Assembly: GCF_023078455.1 (NCBI RefSeq)
Contig: NZ_CP095740.1
Coordinates: 3,274,001-3,338,000 of the forward strand
From: Luteibacter aegosomatis
GTDB lineage: Bacteria > Pseudomonadota > Gammaproteobacteria > Xanthomonadales > Rhodanobacteraceae
Length of the DNA stretch: 64,000 nucleotides
Direction of reading: 5' to 3'
Made by a program: the position numbers and the translations under genes. Position 1 is the stretch's first letter. Each line of letters begins with the position of its first letter. Shown piece after piece: positions 38,533-46,903 of this stretch. Under the pieces are notes generated by a model. That model did no database searches and was not told the DNA's origin. It saw nothing but the letters and a program-made list of their open reading frames with translations.

Positions 38533-38844
38533 ACGTCAGGCCGCGAGTAGGTGATCGCTTCGATCATCGTGCATTGCGACGCCACGGAGTGAGGCACAGG
38601 TTGCAAATACGCATCGTCACGGCCGTCCATCCGTCCATCGCTTGGCAACCCAAAATCATCCTGATACAACCCAGACACGCGCCATCGTCCCCGGCATCGG
38701 CAACGACGGTGGCGCGAAGCTGTTCGACGCGAATCCGCGTTTACCGGGGTGCCACCGACATGCTCCAGGACGACGTCGCCTCCGGTGACCGCGCATGCGT
38801 TGCCGCGTGTTCCATGCCCTCCTACCCACGAAGGTGAGTCAACG
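38533..38844 (+). promoter_or_regulatory. Control region upstream of the TonB-dependent receptor
   Basis: A 312-base gap between divergent genes. A reasonable sigma-70 promoter faces the receptor: TTGGCA at 38642-38647, a 17-base spacer, TACAAC at 38665-38670. That leaves a leader of about 165 bases before the receptor ATG. No operator like the AT-rich one at 37099-37121 was seen. Confidence 0.4.
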
Positions 38845-41800
38845 ATGCCCGACCGTAAGCGCGCCACCCTCGATCGCACCTCCCGGAAGGTCCTGGCCCT
38901 CTGCATGGGCATGGCCTTCGCCGGAAGCGCCTTCGCGCAATCCACCACCGGCTCGGTAGCGGGCACCGTCGGCGGCGGGGGTGCCGGGCAAACGGTGCGT
39001 ATCGAGGGCTCGAACGGCATACGCCGCGAGGTCGGCGTCGATGCTTCCGGTCACTACCAGGCATCGTCGCTGCCCGTCGGCACCTATCGCGTGAGCCTCG
39101 TGCGTGACGGTGCGACCGTCACCACGCGCGAAGGCGTCGAGCTTCGCGTCGGCGGTTCGGCGCAGATCGACTTCGCGGGCGCGGGTGGCACGGGCACCGC
39201 CTCCGCCACGGAACTGGGCGGCGTGAACGTCTCGGCGACCACGCAACCGCCCATCGACGTATCGACCGTCGACTCGCGCACCGTCATCACCTCGCAACAG
39301 CTCAGCCAACTTCCGCTGGCCCGCACCGCCGAAGACATCGCCCTGCTCGCGCCGGGCACGGCCAGTTCGGGCGCGCTATACGGCAGCCGCATCGGCGGTG
39401 GCGGCAACCTCGTGTCCTTCGGGGGTTCGAGCGGCGCCGAGAACGCCTATTACATCAACGGATTCAACACCACGGACCCCTACAAGGGAGAGGGCGCGCT
39501 GCAACTCCCCTACGGTGCCATCGACCAGCAGGAAGTGCTCACCGGCGGCTACAGCGCGAAGTACGGGCGATCGGACGGCGGCGTGATCAACCAGGTAGGC
39601 AAGAGCGGCACCAACACCTGGCACTTCGGCTTCCAGGCGCAGTGGAGCCCGCAGTCGCTGCAGTCCTCGCCCGACAACATCCGCTATGCGAACAACCGCT
39701 TCGCGGGCCAGTTGTACGACTACCGCAACGACGACAAGAGCTGGACGACGACCTATAGCGGCTACATCGGCGGCCCGCTGATCGAGAATCGCCTGTACCT
39801 CTTCGCGGCGGCCGAGGAAGACACGACGCGCGGCTACACCACGGCCACCAACGCCGATCCGTCGAACCCCGACGCCGAGGCCTCGCGGCTGCACTACAAG
39901 AACAAGACGCCGAAGTGGTACGGCAAGATCAACTGGAACATCACCGACGACAACATCCTGGAACTGACCGGCATCCACAGTGAGCAATCGGGCTCGGGCA
40001 CGAACACGAACTTCAGCTACGCCAACCTCGCCACCGACGGCACCACCGCACCCAACGTGCTCACCAAGAGCGGTGGCACGGCCTACATCGGCAAGTTCAC
40101 CAGCTACGTCAACGACGACATCACCTTTACTGCCCTGTGGGGGCGTATGCGCCTGCACGACTACAGTTCGCCGGCCGGTTACGACCCCACCCTGCCCTAC
40201 CTGCAGAACATCACCGACCAGGACCCGCAGGTCACCGGCGGCCGCTCGATCAGCAACCTGCAGACGATTTCGTCGCTCTCCGCGCCCGACCAGGGATCGC
40301 AGAACACCAGCCTGCAACTGAACGTCGAATGGAAGCTCGGCGACCACACGCTCAACCTCGGCATCGACAACGACAAGCCCGAGACCATCGACCAGGGCAA
40401 CAACCAGTCCACCTGGACCTACGGCCAGAGCGCGGGTGCCATCGACGTCGCCAACGGCATCGGCGCGCCGGGTGGCCGCGGCTATTACGTCGTCAACGAG
40501 ATCACCAACGGGGCCTCGGGCGTGAAGACCGTGGAAAAGGCCCAGTACGTCGAGGACAACTGGCAGGTCAACGATCGCTTCCTGCTCACCGTGGGCGTGC
40601 GCAACGATGCCTTCGCCAACTACAACAACAGCAGCGTCAAGTTCACCTCGCAGAACCACAACTGGTCGCCACGCGCGGGCTTCAGCTGGGACGTGTTCGG
40701 CGACGCCACGCTGAAGGTGTTCGGCAACCTCGGCCGCTACTACCTCGCCATCAACAACAACACGGCCTATGACGGCGCCACCGGCTACCTGTGGCAGCGC
40801 GACTACTACACCTACACGGGCATCGCCGCCAACGGCATGCCGACGGGCCTGGCGGAGTTCGGCTCGTACAACGTCAACGGCCACACGGGCCAGGCACCCG
40901 ACCCGGCGACGGTCGCCTCGAAGAACCTCGGCGCGGAATACCAGGACGAGTTCATCCTCGGCGCCACCAAGGCACTGGGCGACGCCTGGATCGCGGGCAT
41001 CAAGGGAACCTTCCGCAAGCTACGGCAGATTTCCGACGACGTCTGCGACAGCGACAACCTGCTCATCGACAAGACCAAGGCCCTCTACGGGCTCACCGAC
41101 GACCAGATCACGGCCAATCGCGGCGCCTGTTACATCTTCAACCCGGGCAAGAGCAACGACTTCCGCGTGGCCACCACCAACGGTTACGTGACCACGCGCA
41201 TGAGCGATGCCGACTGGGGCTTCGCGCAGGGCCCCAAGCGCAACTACTACGCGCTAGAAATGTTCCTCGAGCACCCCTTGGCGAACGGCCCCTGGGGTGG
41301 CCGGCTCGACTACGTGTTCTCGCGGAGCTACGGCAACTCCTCGGGCCTGCTCACCGCGAGCCGCGGCGACGATTCGGTCGGCGTGACGCAGGACTGGGAC
41401 AACGCCTACGTGATGGAAAACGCCAACGGCCTGGCCAGCAACAACCATACGCACCAGATCAAGTTCAACGGCGTCTATCGCTTCTCGCCCGAATGGCTGG
41501 TGTCCGGCGTGATCCGGCTCGCCTCCGGTGCGCCGCGTTATTGCCTGGGCTTCTACGGACCCACGCCCGACGACCCGGCCACCAATACGCCCGACGGGTA
41601 CGGCAGCCTGTACCACTGGTGCAACGGCCAGCCGTCCCCGCCCGGCAAGCAGGGCGACCTGCCCTGGACGCGCCAGGTGGACGTGAACCTCACCTATGCG
41701 CCCGCCTTCGCCGACCACAAGCTGTCGTTCAACCTGAGCGTGTTCAACGCGCTCAACGAGCAGCGGCCGCTGGCGATCTACTCGCGTTTCAATTCCAGCG

Positions 41801-41892
41801 CCACGCCCTCGCAGCGCAACGATCTCTATGGCACCGCCACGGTGCTGGAGCCGCCACGCTACGTGCGTTTCGGCGTGAACTACGATTTCTGA
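38845..41892 (+). CDS. TonB-dependent receptor with N-terminal carboxypeptidase-regulatory-like domain
   Basis: A 1015-residue outer-membrane receptor. The signal peptide ends at MAFAGSAFAQ. A CarboxypepD_reg-like domain (about 35-100; GQTVRIEGSNGIRREVGVDA, SLPVGTYRVSLVRDG) is followed by a plug (SQLPLARTAEDIALLAPGT, YYINGFNTTDPYKGEGALQ, EVLTGGYSAKYGRSDGGVIN) and a long barrel ending in RYVRFGVNYDF with the terminal Phe needed for assembly. This Oar/SusC-like layout is typical of carbohydrate or peptide uptake in xanthomonads. GAAGGTGAG precedes the ATG. It is 13 bases upstream of the PNGase A-like gene, so the substrate is probably a glycan or glycopeptide. Confidence 0.93.
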   Translation: MPDRKRATLDRTSRKVLALCMGMAFAGSAFAQSTTGSVAGTVGGGGAGQTVRIEGSNGIRREVGVDASGHYQASSLPVGTYRVSLVRDGATVTTREGVELRVGGSAQIDFAGAGGTGTASATELGGVNVSATTQPPIDVSTVDSRTVITSQQLSQLPLARTAEDIALLAPGTASSGALYGSRIGGGGNLVSFGGSSGAENAYYINGFNTTDPYKGEGALQLPYGAIDQQEVLTGGYSAKYGRSDGGVINQVGKSGTNTWHFGFQAQWSPQSLQSSPDNIRYANNRFAGQLYDYRNDDKSWTTTYSGYIGGPLIENRLYLFAAAEEDTTRGYTTATNADPSNPDAEASRLHYKNKTPKWYGKINWNITDDNILELTGIHSEQSGSGTNTNFSYANLATDGTTAPNVLTKSGGTAYIGKFTSYVNDDITFTALWGRMRLHDYSSPAGYDPTLPYLQNITDQDPQVTGGRSISNLQTISSLSAPDQGSQNTSLQLNVEWKLGDHTLNLGIDNDKPETIDQGNNQSTWTYGQSAGAIDVANGIGAPGGRGYYVVNEITNGASGVKTVEKAQYVEDNWQVNDRFLLTVGVRNDAFANYNNSSVKFTSQNHNWSPRAGFSWDVFGDATLKVFGNLGRYYLAINNNTAYDGATGYLWQRDYYTYTGIAANGMPTGLAEFGSYNVNGHTGQAPDPATVASKNLGAEYQDEFILGATKALGDAWIAGIKGTFRKLRQISDDVCDSDNLLIDKTKALYGLTDDQITANRGACYIFNPGKSNDFRVATTNGYVTTRMSDADWGFAQGPKRNYYALEMFLEHPLANGPWGGRLDYVFSRSYGNSSGLLTASRGDDSVGVTQDWDNAYVMENANGLASNNHTHQIKFNGVYRFSPEWLVSGVIRLASGAPRYCLGFYGPTPDDPATNTPDGYGSLYHWCNGQPSPPGKQGDLPWTRQVDVNLTYAPAFADHKLSFNLSVFNALNEQRPLAIYSRFNSSATPSQRNDLYGTATVLEPPRYVRFGVNYDF

Positions 41893-41905
41893 GGTTCGGG
41901 ACCCG

Positions 41906-43705
41906 ATGTCAGCCAAGGCAACACTTTCGTTCTGCATGCTGGCGAGCCTCGTTCTCGCCAGCATGGCCTCCCTCGCCGACACGGCGCCTTCCCTGCGCGA
42001 GGCGGCATCGACGGAGCCGCGCCTCGCCCGTCCACCGGGCACGGCGTGCGAGGTTCCGCTCTTCAAGGATCACGCATTCGGCCAGACGGGCGATCCCAAG
42101 GCCATGACGGCCACGCCGCTCGCGTTCGACTATCGGCCACCCGAGGGCTGCGCCGGCCCTTGGGCGAAGGTGGTGCTGGAAGCCGATTTCTCCGTTCCTG
42201 CCGGCAAGCAATACGATCGCACCGCATCGATCTGGCTCGGCGGCGCGAACCTTTATTTCGGCACCACCCAGGAACCGGATGCGAAGAACGGAGCACGTTG
42301 GCACGTCGAGCGCGACCTCACCGACTATGCCGCCCTCTTCCGCTCCGCCCGGCCAGGGCAGGCCATCGTCAACAATTGGCTGAGCGAGCGCTACACCAGC
42401 GCGATCACCGGCAGCGCCCGCCTCGTGTTCTATCCCGTCGGTGCGGGCGCGCCGCAGGGCGATGCCGCGGATGCCGTCTATCCCCTCGGCGCCGACCCTC
42501 GCGGCAACGCGACCATCGTCCAGGACGGCAGGGAGACGCTGACCCGCACGCTCACGCTGCCGCGTAACGTCACGCAGGCGTACCTGGACGTCATCGCCCA
42601 GAGCCAGGGCAACGACGAACCCTGGTACACCTGTATCGACGACGCCCATGTCGCCCAAACGCAAACCTTCGCGCTCGAATCGCCCTACGAGGGAGCCCCC
42701 TTGCAGGAGTGCGGTGGCGGCAACCTGCGGCAGGTGCTGATCAGCATCGACCACCAACCCGCGGGCCTTGCGCCGGTCTATCCATGGACCTACACCGGCG
42801 GCGTGGACCCGCATCTATGGCGACCCATTCCGGACATCCAGACGTTGAACTTCGCGCCCTATCGCGTCGACCTGACCCCGTTCGCGGCGCTATTGGACGA
42901 CGGCCGTCCGCACGACGTGTCGGTGCGGGTGCTGGGCGCGAACCGGTTCTTCAACCTGGCCGCCAGCCTGCTGATCCACCAGGACGCGAAGCGAGAAACG
43001 TTGACCGGAAAACTGATATCCAACGACCTCGCGGCCCGCTCCGGCCTGGGCACGCCCCACGTCGAGAGCACCCTGCATGCCGCGAGCGACGGCCGCATCG
43101 AAGGCACGGTAAACACCACGCGCAAGGATAGCTACCGGATCGTCGGGCAACTGGAAACCTCGCGCGGCACGGTCCGCACGGAAGTGGCCCAGGTATCGTC
43201 GTTCGCGAATCGCCAGACGTTCGTCCGCCCCGATGCGCCTACCTGGCACCAGGTGATCGATCAGACATCGGATACCGACGAGACGGCCACGACGCGCGTC
43301 GGCAACGCCGCTGCGATCGAGCGGCACCGGACATCGTCCTACCCTCTTCGGCTGGACGTGACCAAACACGTGGCGAAGGATGGAAGCTTCCACGGCGAGA
43401 TCGACATGACCCAGGGGCTCGGCGTGCGAAAGCAGACGCTGCGCGGGGGCGACCGCGTCTTCGACGGCCACCTCGATGTATCCATGCAAAGCCACGACGA
43501 AGCCGACTTCAACAGCATGGGAAGCTCGATCGCCAACTCTCGTAACCAGCACGCGAGTCAGCGCCTGTCGTTCAAGGACTCGCTGGGCAGCTGCGTGGCC
43601 ACGACGCTCGAATCGCGCGGCGAGGAGATGACCCACGTCACGCAAGGTAACGGGTGTGACGGCGGATCGAACCGCCTGGATTGGCGATCGACCCTGATGC
43701 CTTAG
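41906..43705 (+). CDS. PNGase A-like peptide-N-glycosidase, exported
   Basis: A 599-residue protein with a signal peptide (CMLASLVLASMASLADT). It matches the plant-type peptide-N4-(N-acetyl-beta-glucosaminyl)asparagine amidase A family: LEADFSVPAGKQYDRTASIWLGGANLYFGTT, TRTLTLPRNVTQAYLDV, SQGNDEPWYT, CGGGNLRQVLISID, and TYTGGVDPHLWRPIPDIQTL. Such enzymes release whole N-glycans, including those with core alpha-1,3-fucose, from glycoproteins; acidic bacterial forms are known, as I recall, in Terriglobus and Dyella-type bacteria. The last 200 residues are beta-rich and unassigned. Cotranscribed with the receptor. Confidence 0.8.
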   Translation: MSAKATLSFCMLASLVLASMASLADTAPSLREAASTEPRLARPPGTACEVPLFKDHAFGQTGDPKAMTATPLAFDYRPPEGCAGPWAKVVLEADFSVPAGKQYDRTASIWLGGANLYFGTTQEPDAKNGARWHVERDLTDYAALFRSARPGQAIVNNWLSERYTSAITGSARLVFYPVGAGAPQGDAADAVYPLGADPRGNATIVQDGRETLTRTLTLPRNVTQAYLDVIAQSQGNDEPWYTCIDDAHVAQTQTFALESPYEGAPLQECGGGNLRQVLISIDHQPAGLAPVYPWTYTGGVDPHLWRPIPDIQTLNFAPYRVDLTPFAALLDDGRPHDVSVRVLGANRFFNLAASLLIHQDAKRETLTGKLISNDLAARSGLGTPHVESTLHAASDGRIEGTVNTTRKDSYRIVGQLETSRGTVRTEVAQVSSFANRQTFVRPDAPTWHQVIDQTSDTDETATTRVGNAAAIERHRTSSYPLRLDVTKHVAKDGSFHGEIDMTQGLGVRKQTLRGGDRVFDGHLDVSMQSHDEADFNSMGSSIANSRNQHASQRLSFKDSLGSCVATTLESRGEEMTHVTQGNGCDGGSNRLDWRSTLMP

Positions 43706-43776
43706 CACGTCGTCGCGCGCTCATGGCGAGACGACTCCCCCCACGAGCATGTGAAGGGAGTTCGCCGTGGCGGGAA

Positions 43777-44064
43777 TCAGCTATTCAGCAGCGCGGCGGC
43801 AGGCTTCTTGTCGGCCGGAGCCATCTGGTCCGACTTCTTCGGGGAGAGATTGCCCAGGGCCTGGCCGAACTTGTCGTTCACGGCCGGCGGCGGACAGGAG
43901 TTGTTGTTGCACGTCCAACATGTGTCCGGGCTGCCACCGGCGGCCATGCAGGTCTGGTAATGGTTGTAGCAGGTCATGCAGGTCATTTCCGCCGACGCCG
44001 TCGCCGACACGGCGATACCGGCCATGAAAAGACCGCTCGCGATCGCACCTGTGAGGAACTTCAT
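43777..44064 (-). CDS. Small Cys-rich exported protein
   Basis: A 95-residue protein with signal peptide MKFLTGAIASGLFMAGIAVS, cleavage near ATASA. The mature part carries six cysteines as CMTCYNHYQTC, then CWTCNNNSC with a Pro-rich tail and KKSDQMAPADKK. The two CxxC pairs could bind a metal or form disulfides. No family recognised. The longer upstream frame adds no signal-like sequence, so the ATG at 44064 is preferred. Confidence 0.65.
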   Translation of the reverse strand: MKFLTGAIASGLFMAGIAVSATASAEMTCMTCYNHYQTCMAAGGSPDTCWTCNNNSCPPPAVNDKFGQALGNLSPKKSDQMAPADKKPAAALLNS

Positions 44065-44475
44065 ATGCAAAATCCTTCTGAATGATGGAGTGACATGGCT
44101 TGCCGCGCGTGCCGTCGCCTTGTGTGACCGAGCGATAGCACCAGTGGGATGCCCCTTTGCCTGACCCGCAGGCAATTCAACGTATCGCGACATACCTGCC
44201 GCGTCTACGAAGGCAGCGAGCCGAGGAATACGCGTGGATGGCGGCGACCGCGTCGCACGGGCTTTCCCTTCCGTCGTGTAGTCTTTTCCCTACAAAATTT
44301 TCCGCGAAGACCTACACGGACTCGAGGGTAATCACAGCGTCTTGATCGTTCATAGCGGCCAGGATGGTCATTTCTATCACCGCGACCCGAGGTCGGAAAA
44401 AAGCGTGCGATACGTCGCGTTTTGGGTGAAAACGCCGTATCTATACTCGCGCGTCCCCGACATCGAAGATCCGAC
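44065..44475. other. Gap between Cys-rich gene and deaminase-like gene
   Basis: 411 bases, noticeably richer in A and T than the flanking genes, holding the divergent control regions. TAGTCTTTTCCC and GGAAAA-type runs are present, and TATACT at 44442-44447 could be a -10 element for the downstream gene though no well-spaced -35 was found. Short frames here have no ribosome site or recognisable product. Confidence 0.35.
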
Positions 44476-44943
44476 ATGACACGCCAAACGAGCCTCGCCG
44501 AGGCAAAGGCCCATGCGCGTGCGCTGGCCAACGAATATGGCATGGGCACCGCCGCGAAAAACCAGGACGGACACATGGCCGCCCTTGCGTTTTCACTCCG
44601 TGACATGAACGCGAAAGTCATGTCCCTGAGCGGCCCCATCGAACGGGTCACGAGCCCGGAGCGTCCCTTCGGCGCGTATCTGCGGGAGTTCCGCGACTTC
44701 CTTCCCTGGAACGGTTTGACCCCGGTAGCGAACCGTCCTTTCGAAGTCTGCGCCGAAGCCCACCTTTGGCTGGAGCTGACGGCACGTGGAAAGAAGCCCC
44801 GTGACTACTACGAGGCCAGCTTCACCAAGCGTGGCGACTTGTCCGCCCCCTGCGCCAATTGCGAGCAGTGGGTTTTCAACGTGTTCGGCCACGTGTTCAC
44901 ACCTACTCTCCATTACGCCGGGCATCCCAAGCAAAGGCCGTAG
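44476..44943 (+). CDS. Deaminase-like zinc protein (tentative)
   Basis: A 155-residue protein with no family I can name with certainty. It has the layout of cytidine-deaminase-fold enzymes: Cys92-Ala-Glu94 in FEVCAEAHLWLEL, then Pro-Cys126-x-x-Cys129 in LSAPCANCEQWVF, 34 residues after Cys92. In that fold the three cysteines hold a zinc and the Glu shuttles a proton. The N-terminal half (SLAEAKAHARALANEYGMGT, MAALAFSLRDMNAKVMSLSG) could supply the first strands. No signal peptide; it could be a nucleoside or nucleic-acid deaminase, or only a structural zinc knuckle. Isolated gene in an accessory stretch. Confidence 0.55.
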   Translation: MTRQTSLAEAKAHARALANEYGMGTAAKNQDGHMAALAFSLRDMNAKVMSLSGPIERVTSPERPFGAYLREFRDFLPWNGLTPVANRPFEVCAEAHLWLELTARGKKPRDYYEASFTKRGDLSAPCANCEQWVFNVFGHVFTPTLHYAGHPKQRP

Positions 44944-45065
44944 CCTGCGCCCGTTGGCGTGAGGAAAGCTGGGATTCGCCCGGTACGAACGAAAGCTTGC
45001 ATCTGCAACCGGGCCACGGGGCGGCGTATCCAAGGAGTAAGCCAACCCGCTAAGGAACGGAACCG

Positions 45066-45944
45066 ATGTTAGCCAGCACGCTCACCCTTGCACTCGCCGT
45101 CGCGATCGACATGGCCGCGTCGGCGCCCTCGGCGCATGTCGATGCCTGCGAGTTCGCTCGCCATCCGCCACCGGCCGCCATGAGCGTTCCGTTCGACTTG
45201 GTAGACGGCCGCGTTTACGTCCAGGCGCAGGTCGACGGGAAAGGCCCCTTCCGGTTTGCGGTCGATACCGGAGCCAGCGGCATCGGCCGACTCGACCGAT
45301 CCCTGCTCGACACCCTCGATCTTCAGACGAGCGGGACGATGGACCATTCCGACGGCGTGCGAACGGCCACGGAGGAAACCACGCACCTCACCTCCCTCGG
45401 TCTCGGCGGACTCGTCAAAAAGGACATCGACGTGATCACCCGGGATTACAAACGGCACGCGGCGAACGACGCGTCATTCGACGGCATCCTTGCCCGGGGC
45501 TTTTTCGCCGACGGCGTGCTGTCGATCGACTACTCGGCCCGGCGGCTGACTTTCAGCACCGAGGTGTCCCTTGCCGATCGCGATACCTTGCACTACGACC
45601 GTGCGTTCCGCGTGCCGATTCGCGTCCACGGTGACGTTCTGCAAGCGAATCTCGATACGGGTGCGAACGTCGCGATGGTCGTTCCCCGCACGTTGTGGCC
45701 GAGGGTGTCGAATACGCCGCTCGAACCCGCCGGCCACGCCAGGCTTTCGAATTCGTCCATCGCATGGGACCGTGGCGTGGTCGACGGGCCCGTCACCGTC
45801 GGCTCCCTCTCGCTCTCCCACGTGGAGGCCCGGGTATCCGATCGCTACCCGGAAATCCTGCTCGGTGCCCATGCCCTGAAAGACACGACGCTCGTCATCG
45901 ATCAACGTTCACAACGCGTCGCCCTTTGCCCGTCCTCCTCGTGA
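45066..45944 (+). CDS. Exported retropepsin-like aspartic protease with two active-site motifs
   Basis: A 292-residue protein with an N-terminal signal (MLASTLTLALAVAIDMAASA). Two DTGA motifs are visible: FAVDTGASGIGRLDRSLL (first, about residue 68) and ANLDTGANVAMVVP (second, about residue 198), each followed by a strand and GILARGFF or EILLGAHAL, the typical flap and hydrophobic-Gly of retropepsins. Thus one chain holds both catalytic aspartates, like a single-chain pepsin-type dimer. It is probably periplasmic. Substrate unknown; it follows the deaminase-like gene by 122 bases. Confidence 0.8.
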   Translation: MLASTLTLALAVAIDMAASAPSAHVDACEFARHPPPAAMSVPFDLVDGRVYVQAQVDGKGPFRFAVDTGASGIGRLDRSLLDTLDLQTSGTMDHSDGVRTATEETTHLTSLGLGGLVKKDIDVITRDYKRHAANDASFDGILARGFFADGVLSIDYSARRLTFSTEVSLADRDTLHYDRAFRVPIRVHGDVLQANLDTGANVAMVVPRTLWPRVSNTPLEPAGHARLSNSSIAWDRGVVDGPVTVGSLSLSHVEARVSDRYPEILLGAHALKDTTLVIDQRSQRVALCPSSS

Positions 45945-45976
45945 TCGACCTGGGCCGACATGGAAGCGATCGATGG

Positions 45977-46246
45977 CTAAACCTTGTCCCATTGCATGCG
46001 AGCATGCGCCTGCATGGCACATTGGGTTCCCATGTCGGTCAGCACGCCGATGGCCCCCATGGCGAGCATCAGGTGACGGCGATCGAGGATGTCGGAGTCA
46101 CCGATCATGTCGCTCATCAGCTCGGTCAGGCCCTTGGCGTATTGCAGCCACTCAGTGGCGTCGTTGAGCAGTTCGTCGGTGGTGGCATCGGGCACGAGGC
46201 CATAGCTTCCGTTGCCGAGCGTCCGAGGTTGTTTGCGTTCGTCCAT
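45977..46246 (-). CDS. Small conserved hypothetical protein
   Basis: An 89-residue, probably helical cytoplasmic protein: MDERKQPRTLGNGSYGLVPD, then ATTDELLNDATEWLQYAKGLTELMSDMIG and LMLAMGAIGVLTDMGTQCA. A strong AAGGAG ribosome site lies seven bases before the ATG. Layout resembles short DUF-type accessory proteins with an amphipathic helix bundle; no function is inferable. Confidence 0.6.
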   Translation of the reverse strand: MDERKQPRTLGNGSYGLVPDATTDELLNDATEWLQYAKGLTELMSDMIGDSDILDRRHLMLAMGAIGVLTDMGTQCAMQAHARMQWDKV

Positions 46247-46903
46247 TAGGTACTCCTTGAGAAAAAGGCGTGTCTCACTTGGTCGTCCGCACGCCCTCCT
46301 ACCCGTCATTCCTGCGAAGGCAGGAATCCAGCGTCTTGCGCCTCACAACATCGACTGGCGGAAGACGCTGGGCCCCTGCCTTCGCAGGGGCGACGTGAGG
46401 GAATGGATGGCTTACGGCTTATGCGGACGCTGTCGAGGTGCGGCACGCCGTTTCACGAGCGTGCCGCGAGGGAGCCATCGCTCGAAGACGATGAGGCTCG
46501 ACGGCCTGCCCGTGTCCGGGCGCCGGGCGTTTAGGTTGGGAAGTGGGGTGCGGCGTCAGCCGAATTCAGTCCGAGCGCTGACGCGCCGGGTCGTACGGCT
46601 GAGAAAAGTCGCATTGAAAACGGCGGGCGCCGCGGTTCGTCAACCGCGTCTGGAAGGTGGCCAGACAGCCCGGTAACCGTCGAGGGTGCTGCCGCGGGGA
46701 AGCGGCGGGCGCGTGGATGCCTTAGTATTCGGCTTAGCCATCGTCAATCTCACTATTGATTATGGTCAGCGGGGCAGCCGGTGTTGGTAGCACCTCTGCC
46801 CCGCGCTCACCGCTTCGAGCGATGGTCGTCTGCGGCACCACGTGACCAGCAGCGCAGACGACGTGGAGACCCTATCAAAACGACATCGTGTTGTCTGTAG
46901 GGC
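46247..46903. other. Non-coding stretch with a second type of repeat
   Basis: 657 bases without a convincing gene. It contains the 46305-46393 palindrome, several GC-rich inverted repeats (for example GCGCCGGGT/GCGTC areas) and an AT-richer part near 46720-46770. Frames through it translate REP sequence (VIPAKAGIQ) and low-complexity Arg-rich peptides, so I treat them as spurious. It could hold the remains of a lost gene. Confidence 0.4.
46305..46393. repeat. Second REP-type palindrome (GTCATTCCTGCGAAGGCAGG family)
   Basis: GTCATTCCTGCGAAGGCAGG then AATCCAGCGTC on the left and GACGCTGGGCCCCTGCCTTC then GCAGGGGCGAC on the right, about 27 bases apart, an imperfect inverted pair. The sequence differs from the GTGGGAGC repeats of this window and belongs to a repeat type common in many proteobacteria. 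Confidence 0.8.

Noticed and set aside
44157..44345. 62-codon frame before the deaminase-like gene
   Set aside because: TTG start, no ribosome site, no recognisable motif and no conserved-looking composition.
46212..46676. 154-codon plus-strand frame in the repeat-bearing gap
   Set aside because: It translates the repeat (VIPAKAGIQ) and Arg-rich noise with no ribosome site.
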